Positions 45,605 through 55,204 of a stretch of 64,000 bases of DNA are shown here, in pieces. The notes beneath the pieces are model-generated. The model was given only the letters and a program-made list of their open reading frames with translations. It was not told the DNA's origin and did no database searches. The position numbers and the translations under genes were made by a program. Position 1 is the stretch's first letter. Each line of letters opens with the position of its first letter. Source of the stretch: Oscillospiraceae bacterium (GTDB lineage: Bacteria > Bacillota > Clostridia > Oscillospirales > Ruminococcaceae); the NCBI GenBank assembly GCA_902790675.1, contig CADASU010000004.1, forward strand, positions 1-64,000, written 5' to 3'.

Positions 45605-46987
45605 TTATTTTAAACAATTAAAAACATTCTGTATTATATCTTCAAATTTCATCAATCGACTTGCTTTAAAAAGAATCGCATCTCCTTTTTTTATTTCTTT
45701 TTTTATTGTTTCTGATAAATCTTCCTTATTTTCAAAATATTTTATTTGCAAATCACAATTTTCTTTTTTATTCTTAAAGTAATTAACAGCTCCTTCATAT
45801 ATGTGCTTAGCATTAGCGCCGCAGCAATATATAATATCTATGCCAAAACTTGCTGCAGTTTTTCCAATATTTTCATGTGCTTTTAATGAAATTTCTCCAA
45901 GCTCTAACATATCTCCTAAAACCGCGATTCTTTTCCCTTTACAAGGAATTGTCATAAGCGCAGTCATTGATGCTTTCATTGATTCTGGACTCGCATTATA
46001 GCAATCGCCAATTACAGTAACCCCATCTACATCAAAAATTTTTTGACGCATTCCAACAGCCTTATATTCACTCAAAGCGCTTGCAATTTTATCAGGTTTA
46101 ATATTAGCTATTATTCCGACAGCAAAAGCATATAAAGCGTTCAAAACATTATGACTGCCGACAGTAGGAATCATAACATTAACAACATTACCTCTATATT
46201 TTACATTAAATTCTGTTTTTAATCCATCAGTTTTTATATCATCAGCAAAATAATCACAATCTTTATTTTCTATTCCACATTTTATAACTGTATGATTAGG
46301 TAAAATCAAATCCTTTAGTTTATCATTATCTCCACTAACAATTAGCGTCGATCCGTTAGACATCCCATCCAATATCTCCAACTTTGCCTTTAATATTCCA
46401 TCTCTAGAATCAAAATTTTCAATATGAGAAGTTCCTATATTAGTTATAATCCCAATAGTAGGCTTTGACGTTTGACTAAGCGCAGAAATTTCACCTGCAT
46501 TACACATTCCCATTTCAATTACAGCAGCTTCATGCAAAGAATTTAGCCCAAACAGCGTTTTGGAAAGCCCTATTTCATTGTTCAAATTACCAATCGTTTT
46601 CAAAACATTCATTTTACTATCCAAAACTGTTGCAACCATTTCTTTTGTGGTAGTTTTACCGACACTACCTGTTATTCCAACAAGCATCCCCGAAAATCTG
46701 CTTCTATTAAAACAAGCTAAATCTAAAAGAGCCCTCTTTGTATCTTCAACAATAATCTGCGGAACTAGCAATTGTTCTTTTTCAGTAATAACTAAACTAG
46801 CACCGTTGTCAATTGCAGATTGTATAAAATCATGTCCATCAAATTTTTCGCCTTTAATTGCAACAAAAGCAGATCCATCAGTAACACGTCTATCGTCAAT
46901 TACCACATCTTTTATTTCCTTGCAGCGAACATTTTTAGCCACACCACAAACAGAATTCACAACATCTTGAATTTTAATTGGATCCAT
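45605..46987 (-). CDS. murF: UDP-MurNAc-tripeptide:D-Ala-D-Ala ligase
   Basis: 460 residues. It adds the D-Ala-D-Ala dipeptide using ATP. The P-loop is GITGSVGKTTTKEM and the Mur central domain has NEIGLSKTLFGL and AVIEMGMCNAGEI; YNASPESMKASM is the C-terminal domain marker. Start ATG after AGGAGGAATTGGAAT. It is close-packed with mraY. Confidence 0.95.
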   Translation of the reverse strand: MDPIKIQDVVNSVCGVAKNVRCKEIKDVVIDDRRVTDGSAFVAIKGEKFDGHDFIQSAIDNGASLVITEKEQLLVPQIIVEDTKRALLDLACFNRSRFSGMLVGITGSVGKTTTKEMVATVLDSKMNVLKTIGNLNNEIGLSKTLFGLNSLHEAAVIEMGMCNAGEISALSQTSKPTIGIITNIGTSHIENFDSRDGILKAKLEILDGMSNGSTLIVSGDNDKLKDLILPNHTVIKCGIENKDCDYFADDIKTDGLKTEFNVKYRGNVVNVMIPTVGSHNVLNALYAFAVGIIANIKPDKIASALSEYKAVGMRQKIFDVDGVTVIGDCYNASPESMKASMTALMTIPCKGKRIAVLGDMLELGEISLKAHENIGKTAASFGIDIIYCCGANAKHIYEGAVNYFKNKKENCDLQIKYFENKEDLSETIKKEIKKGDAILFKASRLMKFEDIIQNVFNCLK

Positions 46988-47017
46988 ATTCCAATTCCTC
47001 CTAAATAATACAAAACT

Positions 47018-48466
47018 TTATATGCCACTCTTATCTAAATCATTCAATATTTCTTCAACAATATCCCTTTCATCCATATGTATTTTTTTCTTACCAATGA
47101 TTTGATAATCCTCATGACCTTTTCCAGCCAACAAAATTATATCATCTTTTTTTGCATTTTCAAGTGCATATTTTATTGCTTCTTTACGATCAGTAATTTT
47201 TACATATGGTTTTTTTGCTTTTTCCACTCCAACAATTATATCCTCTATTATACTATCTGGATCTTCTGTTCTAGGATTATCGGAAGTAACAATTAAAAAG
47301 TCTGAATTTTTAGCAGCAACTTCTCCCATAATAGGCCTTTTAGTTTTATCTCTATCGCCACCACAGCCAAATAATGTAACTACTCTGCCCTTGCTATAAC
47401 TGTTTATAGAGTCCAATATATTTTTCAGGCCATCCGGCGAATGAGCATAATCACATATAACATAAAAATCTCTATTTGTCGGTATATTTTCACTTCTGCC
47501 TTTAACTGGTTTACATTTTGCTATATCATTTGCAACATCTTTTGTATTAAAGCCTAACAAAAAGCCAACTATGGCTGCTGCCATCGAATTATGAACAGAA
47601 AACATACCTGGGGTTGAAAAGCAAATATTTTCGCAATTGCTTTCCCCAGTTAATTTATATTTAACTCCACTAGCATTTATACTTATATCACTAGCGCTAT
47701 AGTTAGCAATACATCCATCAGCTGAAAATGTAATAATATCGCAGTCAGCTTCGTTAGCAAGTCTTTTCCCATATTCATCATCTACACATATCACAGCCGT
47801 TTTACTAACATCAAACAATTTCTTTTTAGCCAAATAATAATTTTCCATCGTTTCATGATAATCTAAGTGATCTTGAGATAAGTTAGTAAACACAGCTATT
47901 TCAAATTGAGTGTCCGCTATTCTATGTTGCTCTAATGCGTGAGACGAAACCTCCATTACAACATATTCACAGCCTCCATCAACCATATCTTTAAGCAATT
48001 TTTGATATTCCAAATGATTTGGAGTGGTTTTATCTGTTTTAACTATCATATCGCCAATCTCATTTTGTATTGTTCCAATCAAACCTACTTTTTTATTTTC
48101 CATTGATAATATATTTTTTACAATATTAGTAACAGTTGTTTTACCATTAGTTCCTGTAACACCAATAAATTTCAACTTTTTGGCAGGATTATTATAAAAA
48201 TTAGCACACACTTTTGCATATGCAGCGTGAGTATTATCTACAATAATCTGATTAGCAACACCCATATCTTTCTCAACTAAAATGGCAGACGCTCCAAATT
48301 GACTCGCTTGAAATGCATAATCATGGCCATCGCAATTTACACCCTTCAAACATGCAAACAAACAACCTTCCTTAACCTGTCTAGAATCACAAGTCAAAAA
48401 AGATATTTCGGAGTCCATAACAACCCCGCTATATTCTACTCCATCAAGGAGTTTAACCAACTTCAT
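47018..48466 (-). CDS. murE: UDP-MurNAc-L-Ala-D-Glu:meso-diaminopimelate ligase
   Basis: 482 residues from the ATG at 48466 (AAGAGGTTGTATAT upstream); the longer frame to 48529 has no site. GVTGTNGKTTVTNI is the P-loop, and TSDNPRTEDP contains the DNPR signature of meso-diaminopimelate-adding enzymes. YAHSPDGLKN is another Mur motif. This agrees with dapL and dapF in the window. The start codon lies 47 bases after the stop of the upstream PBP gene. Confidence 0.96.
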   Translation of the reverse strand: MKLVKLLDGVEYSGVVMDSEISFLTCDSRQVKEGCLFACLKGVNCDGHDYAFQASQFGASAILVEKDMGVANQIIVDNTHAAYAKVCANFYNNPAKKLKFIGVTGTNGKTTVTNIVKNILSMENKKVGLIGTIQNEIGDMIVKTDKTTPNHLEYQKLLKDMVDGGCEYVVMEVSSHALEQHRIADTQFEIAVFTNLSQDHLDYHETMENYYLAKKKLFDVSKTAVICVDDEYGKRLANEADCDIITFSADGCIANYSASDISINASGVKYKLTGESNCENICFSTPGMFSVHNSMAAAIVGFLLGFNTKDVANDIAKCKPVKGRSENIPTNRDFYVICDYAHSPDGLKNILDSINSYSKGRVVTLFGCGGDRDKTKRPIMGEVAAKNSDFLIVTSDNPRTEDPDSIIEDIIVGVEKAKKPYVKITDRKEAIKYALENAKKDDIILLAGKGHEDYQIIGKKKIHMDERDIVEEILNDLDKSGI

Positions 48467-48512
48467 ATATACAACCTCTTTCTTATATAAATAATCAAAA
48501 ATGCCAAAACAA

Positions 48513-50723
48513 TCAACCTGTTTCATCATTAGTTAAAAAGCTAACCGAAACAACTGTTCCTCTCGTAACACTAGTTCCTTCGGCAGGAGACTGGGAAACA
48601 GCTCTTGCCTTTTGGCTCTGAACTCCTGAATTCTCAATAGACAAATTCAAGCCAGAATTTGCTAAAACATTATTCGCTTCTGCTTGACTAAGCCCTATAA
48701 CATTCGGCACATTTACTGACTGCTTTTCAGTATTATCTGTATATAAAACAACTTTTGTTGCCCGACTAACATTACTTCCTGTTTTTGGGGTCTGATTAAG
48801 CACTGCTGATCCATTTCCAATAACTTCAACGTTTTTAAAATTACATTTTGCTAATTTGCCTTTAGCATCATCTACAGAAAGACCCTCACAAGCAGGAACC
48901 ACAACTGAAAGATGTTCTAGCTCTTCTTTACTATATTCAGGCGGAATTCCCAAATATTGAGCTGCTTCCGCCATTATTTTTGCAAAAACCGGACTTGCAA
49001 TTGATCCTCCATAATATGTTCCATCTGTTGGAGTATCTATTAATATCAAAAGTGAATATTGCGGCCTATCGGCTGGAAGCGCTCCTACAAACGAACTAAC
49101 ATATGTATCTATGCCTGTTTGTCTCTTATATTGCAGCTTTTGTCCTGTTCCCGATTTTCCAACTATTCTATATCCAGGTATGCTTGCATTTGTTCCCCTT
49201 CCATCTATTCCTTTAACAACATTTTCCAAAACTTCTCTCATAGTATTAGAAGTCGTTTCAGATATTACTTGCCGCTTTGTGTCGCTCCCAATAGTTTTTA
49301 ATATATTTCCATTGCTATCTACCACCTGATTAACCACATGCGGTGTGTGCATATATCCACCATTTATAACAGCATTAAAAGCCGTCATCATTTGCATAAC
49401 AGTTATAGCCTCTGTTTGCCCAAAACATTCAGATGCAAAAGAAACTGGAGTCAAATCCTTTTCCTTAACATATATAGAATCTGTTTCTCCCGGCAAATCT
49501 ATCTTTGTTCTTTCGGTCATTCCATACATTGAAAAATATCTAAAGAAAACTTTTGGCCCCATAGAAGCACCAATTTTTATAAAAGCCGGGTTACACGAGT
49601 TAATAAATGCTTGCGTAAAGTTCTCATGCCCGTGTCCGCCATTTCTCCTCCAGCAATGAAACGTCGTATCATCCACAGTGCAAGAGCCATTACAATCAAA
49701 CGTATTGTTTAAAGTCATAGTTCCTTCTTCCAATGCGGCCGATCCCGTAACAACTTTAAAAACCGAACCAGGTTCATATGTTTCAGACACAGCTTTATTT
49801 GTCCAAACAGCAGTTCTCGCGTCAACTTCAGATTTTCCTTCAATTGCAGGAAATTGTTCTTTTGGAGGCAATATAAATGGATTGTTTAAATTAAAATCAG
49901 GCTTTATAGCAAGTGCTAATATTTCACCCGTATTAACATTTGTCATCATAGCAAGACATCTATTGGCAGGTCTGCGTATTTTTAAAACTTCATCCAAAGC
50001 TTTTTCACAATAATGCTGTAATGTACTGTCTAAGGACAATACCAGCGAATTACCATCCTGAGAAGGATAATAATATTCGTAATCGTATGGCATAGGCCCA
50101 CCTTTAGCATTTTGAACACCAGTAACTTTACCCGACACTCCAGACAATTCTTTGTTATAAGAAAGTTCAACACCTAGCAGCCCCTGATTATCACCACCAA
50201 CAAAACCTATTGTTTGAGCTGCCATATTTCCCATAGGATAATATCTCTTAGTATCTTCAACCATATGTATTCCAGAAATATTATTATCTTTTACAAAATC
50301 CAAAATTTTATCTGTTTCTGGCTTTTCAACTTTCTTTTTAACTATCTCATATTTTGTTTTTGAATTACACTTTTCTAATATTTTTTCATACTCCACGCCA
50401 AGTATTTCATTAAGTTTTCGAGCAATTTTTTCCGAATCATCACTACTTTTTATTTGATTTGGCGCTAGCGACACAGTCCAAACTGTTGCACTCTGAGCAA
50501 GCGGAACCATATTTCTATCATAAATAGTTCCCCTATTAGCAGCAACACTATCAGCCGATAATTGTTGATTATAGGCTTTCACACCATATTTTATTCCATC
50601 AACTTCAGCAAAACAAGAAATATATATTATGCGTCCAACCAAAATAAAAAAGCCTACAATAAGAAATCCCAAAACAACAATATTCAGTTTAAATTTCATC
50701 TTTTTGCTCGGCATGATGGCCAT
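48513..50723 (-). CDS. Class B penicillin-binding protein with two PASTA domains (SpoVD/FtsI type)
   Basis: 736 residues from the ATG at 50723, preceded by GTGGGGGAATTCT. One N-terminal membrane anchor (about residues 12-36), a dimerisation domain (about 45-220), a transpeptidase domain (about 245-570) and two PASTA domains (about 585-725) follow. The active site is complete: EPGSVFKVV (SxxK), INSCNP (SxN) and VGKSGTGQK (KSG). It cross-links septal or spore-cortex peptidoglycan with the FtsW/SpoVE polymerase. The PASTA repeats may bind peptidoglycan or lipid II. SpoVD and FtsI/PbpB cannot be separated by sequence inspection alone. Confidence 0.9.
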   Translation of the reverse strand: MAIMPSKKMKFKLNIVVLGFLIVGFFILVGRIIYISCFAEVDGIKYGVKAYNQQLSADSVAANRGTIYDRNMVPLAQSATVWTVSLAPNQIKSSDDSEKIARKLNEILGVEYEKILEKCNSKTKYEIVKKKVEKPETDKILDFVKDNNISGIHMVEDTKRYYPMGNMAAQTIGFVGGDNQGLLGVELSYNKELSGVSGKVTGVQNAKGGPMPYDYEYYYPSQDGNSLVLSLDSTLQHYCEKALDEVLKIRRPANRCLAMMTNVNTGEILALAIKPDFNLNNPFILPPKEQFPAIEGKSEVDARTAVWTNKAVSETYEPGSVFKVVTGSAALEEGTMTLNNTFDCNGSCTVDDTTFHCWRRNGGHGHENFTQAFINSCNPAFIKIGASMGPKVFFRYFSMYGMTERTKIDLPGETDSIYVKEKDLTPVSFASECFGQTEAITVMQMMTAFNAVINGGYMHTPHVVNQVVDSNGNILKTIGSDTKRQVISETTSNTMREVLENVVKGIDGRGTNASIPGYRIVGKSGTGQKLQYKRQTGIDTYVSSFVGALPADRPQYSLLILIDTPTDGTYYGGSIASPVFAKIMAEAAQYLGIPPEYSKEELEHLSVVVPACEGLSVDDAKGKLAKCNFKNVEVIGNGSAVLNQTPKTGSNVSRATKVVLYTDNTEKQSVNVPNVIGLSQAEANNVLANSGLNLSIENSGVQSQKARAVSQSPAEGTSVTRGTVVSVSFLTNDETG

Positions 50724-50904
50724 AGAATTCCCCCACAATTAAAATATAGGTTAAAGCCTACTCGTCCTCTACGAATAGGCTTAATACCACAGTTATCTTA
50801 AATATATTCAATATAACAAGCTACACAAAATGCGAACATCAACTAAAACCAAACCATTAAATTAACGTTCACTTTTTATTATATCATATTCACGCAAGTC
50901 ATAT

Positions 50905-51357
50905 TTATGAAAAAATATTATTTATGCTATCAGCTATCTCGTCTAATATGTTTTTATCTTTCGCACTATCTATCTCAATTACGTTTCCTTTAGAAATACT
51001 AATATAATTTACTTGACTTCCAGATTGTTTCTGCATACCCCATTTGTTTTTAGCATATTCTTCTATACTAGAATAGTTCATTTGCGCTTCAATTTCAGAA
51101 TTCAGTCTTACCTGCTCGCTTTGTTGAAGCTTATATTCTTTCTCAAGCATACTAATATTAGTTGTAATCTCATTCATTTTTACCATACTAAATATTAAAA
51201 AAGCAAACAATCCCGATATAATTAATATAAGGAATATAGCCAAAAATGGTTTTTCTTGACTAGCCCTCCTAGACCTAATTTTTCCAATATGAATCTTTTC
51301 CTGTTTTTCTCTAGAGAGCGCATTTCCTTTATAAGCTAAATTAGTTTTTAAATTCAT
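50905..51357 (-). CDS. ftsL: FtsL-like septum protein
   Basis: 150 residues. A basic cytoplasmic tail (about 1-36), one membrane segment (about 37-60) and a coiled-coil leucine-zipper-like region (about 62-100) make the bitopic layout of FtsL. It sits between rsmH and the PBP gene, the normal place. Sequence conservation is low in this family, so the call relies on layout and position. Confidence 0.75.
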   Translation of the reverse strand: MNLKTNLAYKGNALSREKQEKIHIGKIRSRRASQEKPFLAIFLILIISGLFAFLIFSMVKMNEITTNISMLEKEYKLQQSEQVRLNSEIEAQMNYSSIEEYAKNKWGMQKQSGSQVNYISISKGNVIEIDSAKDKNILDEIADSINNIFS

Positions 51358-51385
51358 CTATCAACCTACCTCCATTTCAAAGAAT

Positions 51386-52315
51386 TTATAGTTTTTCCAA
51401 AATTCTAAGTTTTGCACTTTGGCTTCGTCGATTATTTTTCTTTTCTTGCTCACTGGGTTCTATTGCTTTTTTATTTATTATTTTTGCTTTAGGAAGATTC
51501 CCACAAATACAAATTGGAGATCCTGGCGGACAAATGCAGCCTTTGCTCCACTCTATATACTTGTGTTTAACTATTCTATCCTCAAGCGAATGAAACGTTA
51601 TAATAACCAACCTTCCTCCGGGTTTTAACATATTAAAAGCACATTCTATTCCACTTTCTAAACTATCTAATTCACCATTAACTACTATTCTAATTGCCTG
51701 AAAACTTCTTTTACAAGGATTTTTATCTCGTCTAGCCCTAGCAGGAATAGAAGTTTTTATTATTTCCGCCAATTCACTAGTTCGCTCTATTGATTTTTTT
51801 TCTCTTCTTTTTACTATATTGCTAGCTATAGACCTCGCAAACTTTTCTTCGCCATATTTTTTTAATATATATATTAAATCGTCCTTAGAATATCCGTTAA
51901 CTACATCAGCCGCTGTAAAACCCTTCTTGCTCATTCGCATATCCAACATTCCGTCATGCTTGTATGAAAAACCTCTTGTCGGATTATCCAACTGATATGA
52001 TGAAACTCCAAGGTCAATTAATACTCCATCTAATTCAAAAATACCTCTATCATTTAAATAGCTCTTCATTTCACAAAAATTATCATTTATAACTTCTGCC
52101 GAATATTTACATAATCTTGCTTTACAAACCTCAAAAGCATCCGGATCTCTATCAAACGCAAACAATTTTCCATCAGTTAATTTCTTCGCAATTTCCGTTG
52201 AATGACCAGCTCCACCAGCTGTTCCATCAACATAAATACCGTCACTTTTTATATTTAAGCCACATATGCTTTCTTGTAATAAAACCGAGTTATGAGAAAA
52301 AGCATCTATTTTCAT
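51386..52315 (-). CDS. rsmH: 16S rRNA (cytosine-1402-N4)-methyltransferase
   Basis: 309 residues. It methylates C1402 in 16S rRNA. VDGTAGGAGHSTEIAKKL (SAM site), LIDLGVSSYQLDNPTRGFSY and TFHSLEDRIVKH are family motifs. Start ATG after GGGGGAGATAAG. Second gene of the dcw cluster. Confidence 0.96.
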   Translation of the reverse strand: MKIDAFSHNSVLLQESICGLNIKSDGIYVDGTAGGAGHSTEIAKKLTDGKLFAFDRDPDAFEVCKARLCKYSAEVINDNFCEMKSYLNDRGIFELDGVLIDLGVSSYQLDNPTRGFSYKHDGMLDMRMSKKGFTAADVVNGYSKDDLIYILKKYGEEKFARSIASNIVKRREKKSIERTSELAEIIKTSIPARARRDKNPCKRSFQAIRIVVNGELDSLESGIECAFNMLKPGGRLVIITFHSLEDRIVKHKYIEWSKGCICPPGSPICICGNLPKAKIINKKAIEPSEQEKKNNRRSQSAKLRILEKL

Positions 52316-52362
52316 CTTATCTCCCCCAAACTATAACAAACCAACACATAAAAAACTATGTG

Positions 52363-52782
52363 CTAAAAATTTAATTCATCCATAATTTTAGCTACAGATT
52401 CTGGAGATAATTTTTCAAATTCTTTTTTCCAAATAGACTCATCCCAAATTTCAGCATGATCTGAAGCACCAACAACTACTATATTTTTATCAAATCTCGC
52501 ATACTCTCTCAAATTTGCCGATATAACAATTCTGCCCTGCCTGTCGGGAACTACTTCCACAGCACCCGAAAAGAAAAATCTTTCAATATCACGCCTTTTA
52601 TTTCTTGGAAGCTCTCCAATACTTTGTTCTAATTTACGCCACTCACTTAAAGAATAAACATTCAAGCAATGGTCTAACCCGCGAGTAACTATAAAACTTT
52701 CTCCTAAAACTTCTCTCATTTTAGCTGGAAAATTAAGCCTACCTTTAGCGTCTATTGTATGATTATACTCCCCTATAAGCAT
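52363..52782 (-). CDS. mraZ: Transcriptional regulator MraZ
   Basis: 139 residues, two SpoVT/AbrB-like half-domains: MLIGEYNHTIDAKGRLNFPAKMRE and VVPDRQGRIVISANLREYA, each with the DxKGR/DxQGR turn. It binds direct repeats in its own promoter and controls the dcw cluster. A set of five 10-bp-spaced repeats overlaps the promoter just upstream (52818-52881). Confidence 0.95.
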   Translation of the reverse strand: MLIGEYNHTIDAKGRLNFPAKMREVLGESFIVTRGLDHCLNVYSLSEWRKLEQSIGELPRNKRRDIERFFFSGAVEVVPDRQGRIVISANLREYARFDKNIVVVGASDHAEIWDESIWKKEFEKLSPESVAKIMDELNF

Positions 52783-52817
52783 AGAAGCCTCCTCTCAAAC
52801 AAAAGACAGTTGCAACT

Positions 52818-52866
52818 TAACCACTATTAACCAATTATAGCCACTTTAAACCAATTATAAACCAAT
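52818..52866 (-). promoter_or_regulatory. MraZ box repeats
   Basis: On the minus strand five TGGTT/TGGCT elements, whose complements start at 52818, 52828, 52838, 52848 and 52859, with 10-bp spacing (the last 11). MraZ operators in other bacteria are short direct repeats at 10-bp spacing, so autoregulation is likely. Confidence 0.7.
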
Positions 52867-52881
52867 TAACAAAAAAAATCA
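52853..52881 (-). promoter_or_regulatory. Promoter of mraZ and the dcw cluster
   Basis: Minus strand TTGATT, a 17-bp spacer and TATAAT, about 70-100 bases before mraZ. The -10 box and downstream DNA coincide with the MraZ boxes. Confidence 0.7.
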
Positions 52882-52998
52882 ACAATTAAAAAGTTATTTT
52901 CTTCGCAATAATTTAAACAGTTGTATATTTTCAAAAGAAAAAACATATTTTTAAATATATATGTTTTCAGTAAAAATTCAAATGATAAAATAATTTGT

Positions 52999-53027
52999 TT
53001 GACACAGTTTGGATTAATATATACAAT
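52999..53027 (+). promoter_or_regulatory. Promoter of glmS
   Basis: TTGACA, a 17-bp spacer and TACAAT. Transcription would begin near 53034, about 75 bases before the ribozyme cleavage site. Confidence 0.8.
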
Positions 53028-53109
53028 GTAATAGTAATTTAAGTGAATGACGTATACATAATATCAAAATAAATTTATTTATATATCATTCATCTAAAAA
53101 TAAAAATAT

Positions 53110-53270
53110 AGCGCTAGGCTCCCGGAATAAAAACTATTAAGTTCCCCAGAGTGACGAGGAAGAGAGTTCTATCGAGTTTTCAGCGGATGCTCTCTCGGCT
53201 TTAACGATAGGTCGTAAAACAGTTCTACAAAAAGTAATGCGCAAAAATGCGTTATAATTACATACAAAAT
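53110..53270 (+). ncRNA. glmS ribozyme (glucosamine-6-phosphate riboswitch)
   Basis: The conserved glmS ribozyme core is present: A/GCGC at 53110-53114 (cleavage expected before G53111), then CCCGGAA, GTGACGAGGAAGAGAG, TATCGAGTTTTCAGCGGATG and CTCTCGGC. A later stem is ATGCGC/ATGCGT in the P4 area. It binds glucosamine-6-phosphate, cuts its own transcript and lowers GlmS synthesis. It lies directly upstream of glmS. The 3' limit is approximate. Confidence 0.92.
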
Positions 53271-53320
53271 GGCTGCTAATTTCGTAATACTAAATTTCTT
53301 AGAAAGGAACAAAAATTAAT

Positions 53321-55147
53321 ATGTGTGGAATAGTTGGATATGTTGGAAAATCCGATTGTGTAGATTTCATTTTAGATGGACTAAAACATTTAGAATATCG
53401 AGGCTATGACTCAGCTGGAATTGCCGTGTTTAATGAAGATGATAATAATGTATCTATATTAAAAAAATGCGGAAAATTAAGTAAACTATCAGAATATATT
53501 ACAAATTGCATTCGTCCCCATGGAATTTGTGGAATAGGCCATACTCGTTGGGCAACCCACGGCAAACCATCAGATAATAATTCACATCCTCATCATCAAG
53601 GAAAGGTTACTCTTGTTCATAATGGAATAATTGAAAATTATCTGCAAATTAAAAATTTTTTAATTGAAAAAAATTACAAATTCCAAACTGAAACCGATTC
53701 AGAAGTCGTTGCAGCCTTATTAGATTTTTTGTATAATGGAGACCCAATTGAAACAATAATAGAAGCAACAAAAAAAATAGAAGGTTCATATGCTCTAGGG
53801 ATTATTTTTTCAGATAAACCTAATGAAATTTATGCTATAAGACAAAATAGTCCTTTAATAGTAGGAATAAGCGACGATGGAAATTTCATAGCTTCAGATA
53901 TACCCGCAATTATTAAACATACTAATAAATATATTTTGCTAGATCACGATGAAATTGCTGTTTTATCGGAAGATTCTTTAAAAATTTTAGATTTAAATAA
54001 AAATGAAATTAATAAAAAAATATCACACGTTGATTGGAACATATCATCAGCTGAAAAAAATGGATTTGACCATTTTATGCTAAAAGAAATTTATGAACAG
54101 CCCGATGCCATAAAACGATGTATAAATCCACGTTTTGTAAACAACAATTTAGAATTAGGAATTAAAAATCTACCAGACGAAAAATTAAGTTCTTTCAAAA
54201 AAATTCATATAGTTGCCTGTGGAACGGCTATGCATGCTGGTATGATTGGCAAATATGTTATAGAACATTTTGCTAAAATACCTGTTGAGATAGATATTGC
54301 ATCTGAGTTCCGATATAGAAATCCTATAATAACAAAAGATGATCTTGTAATAATTATTTCCCAATCCGGTGAAACTGCCGACAGTTTAGCAGCACTAAGA
54401 TTAGCCAAAAGCAAAGGCATCTTTACTTTAGCAATAGTGAATGTTGTTGGTTCTTCAATTGCCAGAGAGGCGGATAGTGTATTTTATACTTGGGCAGGGC
54501 CAGAAATTTCAGTGGCATCAACCAAAGCTTTTGCTGTCCAAATGGCTTCAATGTATTTATTAGCAATAAAAATGGGAAAAATTTCTAACAATTTGTCTTC
54601 AGAAGAATATAATGAACTATGCAAAACATTAAAAAACATTCCAACAAAAATAGAAAAAGTTATTGAAAATAACGAAGAAATATTAAAGTTTGCAAAAATT
54701 TTTCACAAATCCAAAGATATATTTTTTATTGGCCGAGGCGTTGACTACTGCATATCTTTAGAAGGCTCTTTAAAACTAAAGGAACTGTCTTATATACATA
54801 GCGAGGCATATGCTGCTGGAGAACTAAAGCATGGTCCAATTTCTTTGATTGAAGACAACACCCCTGTTATTGCAATAGCAACTCAATCAAATTTATACGC
54901 TAAAACTATTAGCAACATAAAAGAAGTTAAAGCAAGAGACGCAAAAATTTTACTTTTATGCAATGAAAATTCCCAAGTTGACGATTCTCTAACTGATTTA
55001 ATAATAAAAATACCAGAATCAACCGATATTTTCTCCCCACTATATTCAATTGTGCCCCTTCAGCTTTTTGCATATCATACTGCTGTTTTACGTGGATGTG
55101 ATGTAGACAAACCAAGAAACCTCGCAAAATCAGTAACAGTAGAATAA
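53321..55147 (+). CDS. glmS: Glutamine-fructose-6-phosphate aminotransferase
   Basis: 608 residues. It makes glucosamine-6-phosphate for UDP-GlcNAc, feeding MurA and the rest of wall synthesis. The N-terminus MCGIVGYVG has the nucleophile Cys2 of the glutaminase domain, followed by EYRGYDSAGIA and GHTRWATHGKP. Two SIS domains follow (CGTAMHAG, ISQSGETADSLAAL, AAGELKHGPISLI). The C-terminus KSVTVE is the active-site tail. Start ATG after AGAAAGGAACAAAAATTA. Controlled by the upstream ribozyme. Confidence 0.97.
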   Translation: MCGIVGYVGKSDCVDFILDGLKHLEYRGYDSAGIAVFNEDDNNVSILKKCGKLSKLSEYITNCIRPHGICGIGHTRWATHGKPSDNNSHPHHQGKVTLVHNGIIENYLQIKNFLIEKNYKFQTETDSEVVAALLDFLYNGDPIETIIEATKKIEGSYALGIIFSDKPNEIYAIRQNSPLIVGISDDGNFIASDIPAIIKHTNKYILLDHDEIAVLSEDSLKILDLNKNEINKKISHVDWNISSAEKNGFDHFMLKEIYEQPDAIKRCINPRFVNNNLELGIKNLPDEKLSSFKKIHIVACGTAMHAGMIGKYVIEHFAKIPVEIDIASEFRYRNPIITKDDLVIIISQSGETADSLAALRLAKSKGIFTLAIVNVVGSSIAREADSVFYTWAGPEISVASTKAFAVQMASMYLLAIKMGKISNNLSSEEYNELCKTLKNIPTKIEKVIENNEEILKFAKIFHKSKDIFFIGRGVDYCISLEGSLKLKELSYIHSEAYAAGELKHGPISLIEDNTPVIAIATQSNLYAKTISNIKEVKARDAKILLLCNENSQVDDSLTDLIIKIPESTDIFSPLYSIVPLQLFAYHTAVLRGCDVDKPRNLAKSVTVE

Positions 55148-55153
55148 AAAAGA

Positions 55154-55190
55154 AAAAACAAGATTGCTATATAAGCTTTCTTGTTTTTTA
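55154..55190. terminator. Bidirectional terminator between glmS and the VanW gene
   Basis: AAAAAACAAGA and TCTTGTTTTTT with an inner GCT/AGC pair, lying between convergent genes. Confidence 0.8.
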
Positions 55191-55204
55191 TTTATAGACA
55201 ACAG

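Larger units (their letters stand above)
52783..53320. other. 538-base intergenic region between mraZ and glmS
   Basis: Divergent control region: the MraZ boxes and mraZ promoter on the minus strand, the glmS promoter at 52999 and the glmS ribozyme on the plus strand. The remaining part (about 52882-52998) is AT-rich without recognised elements. Confidence 0.8.
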
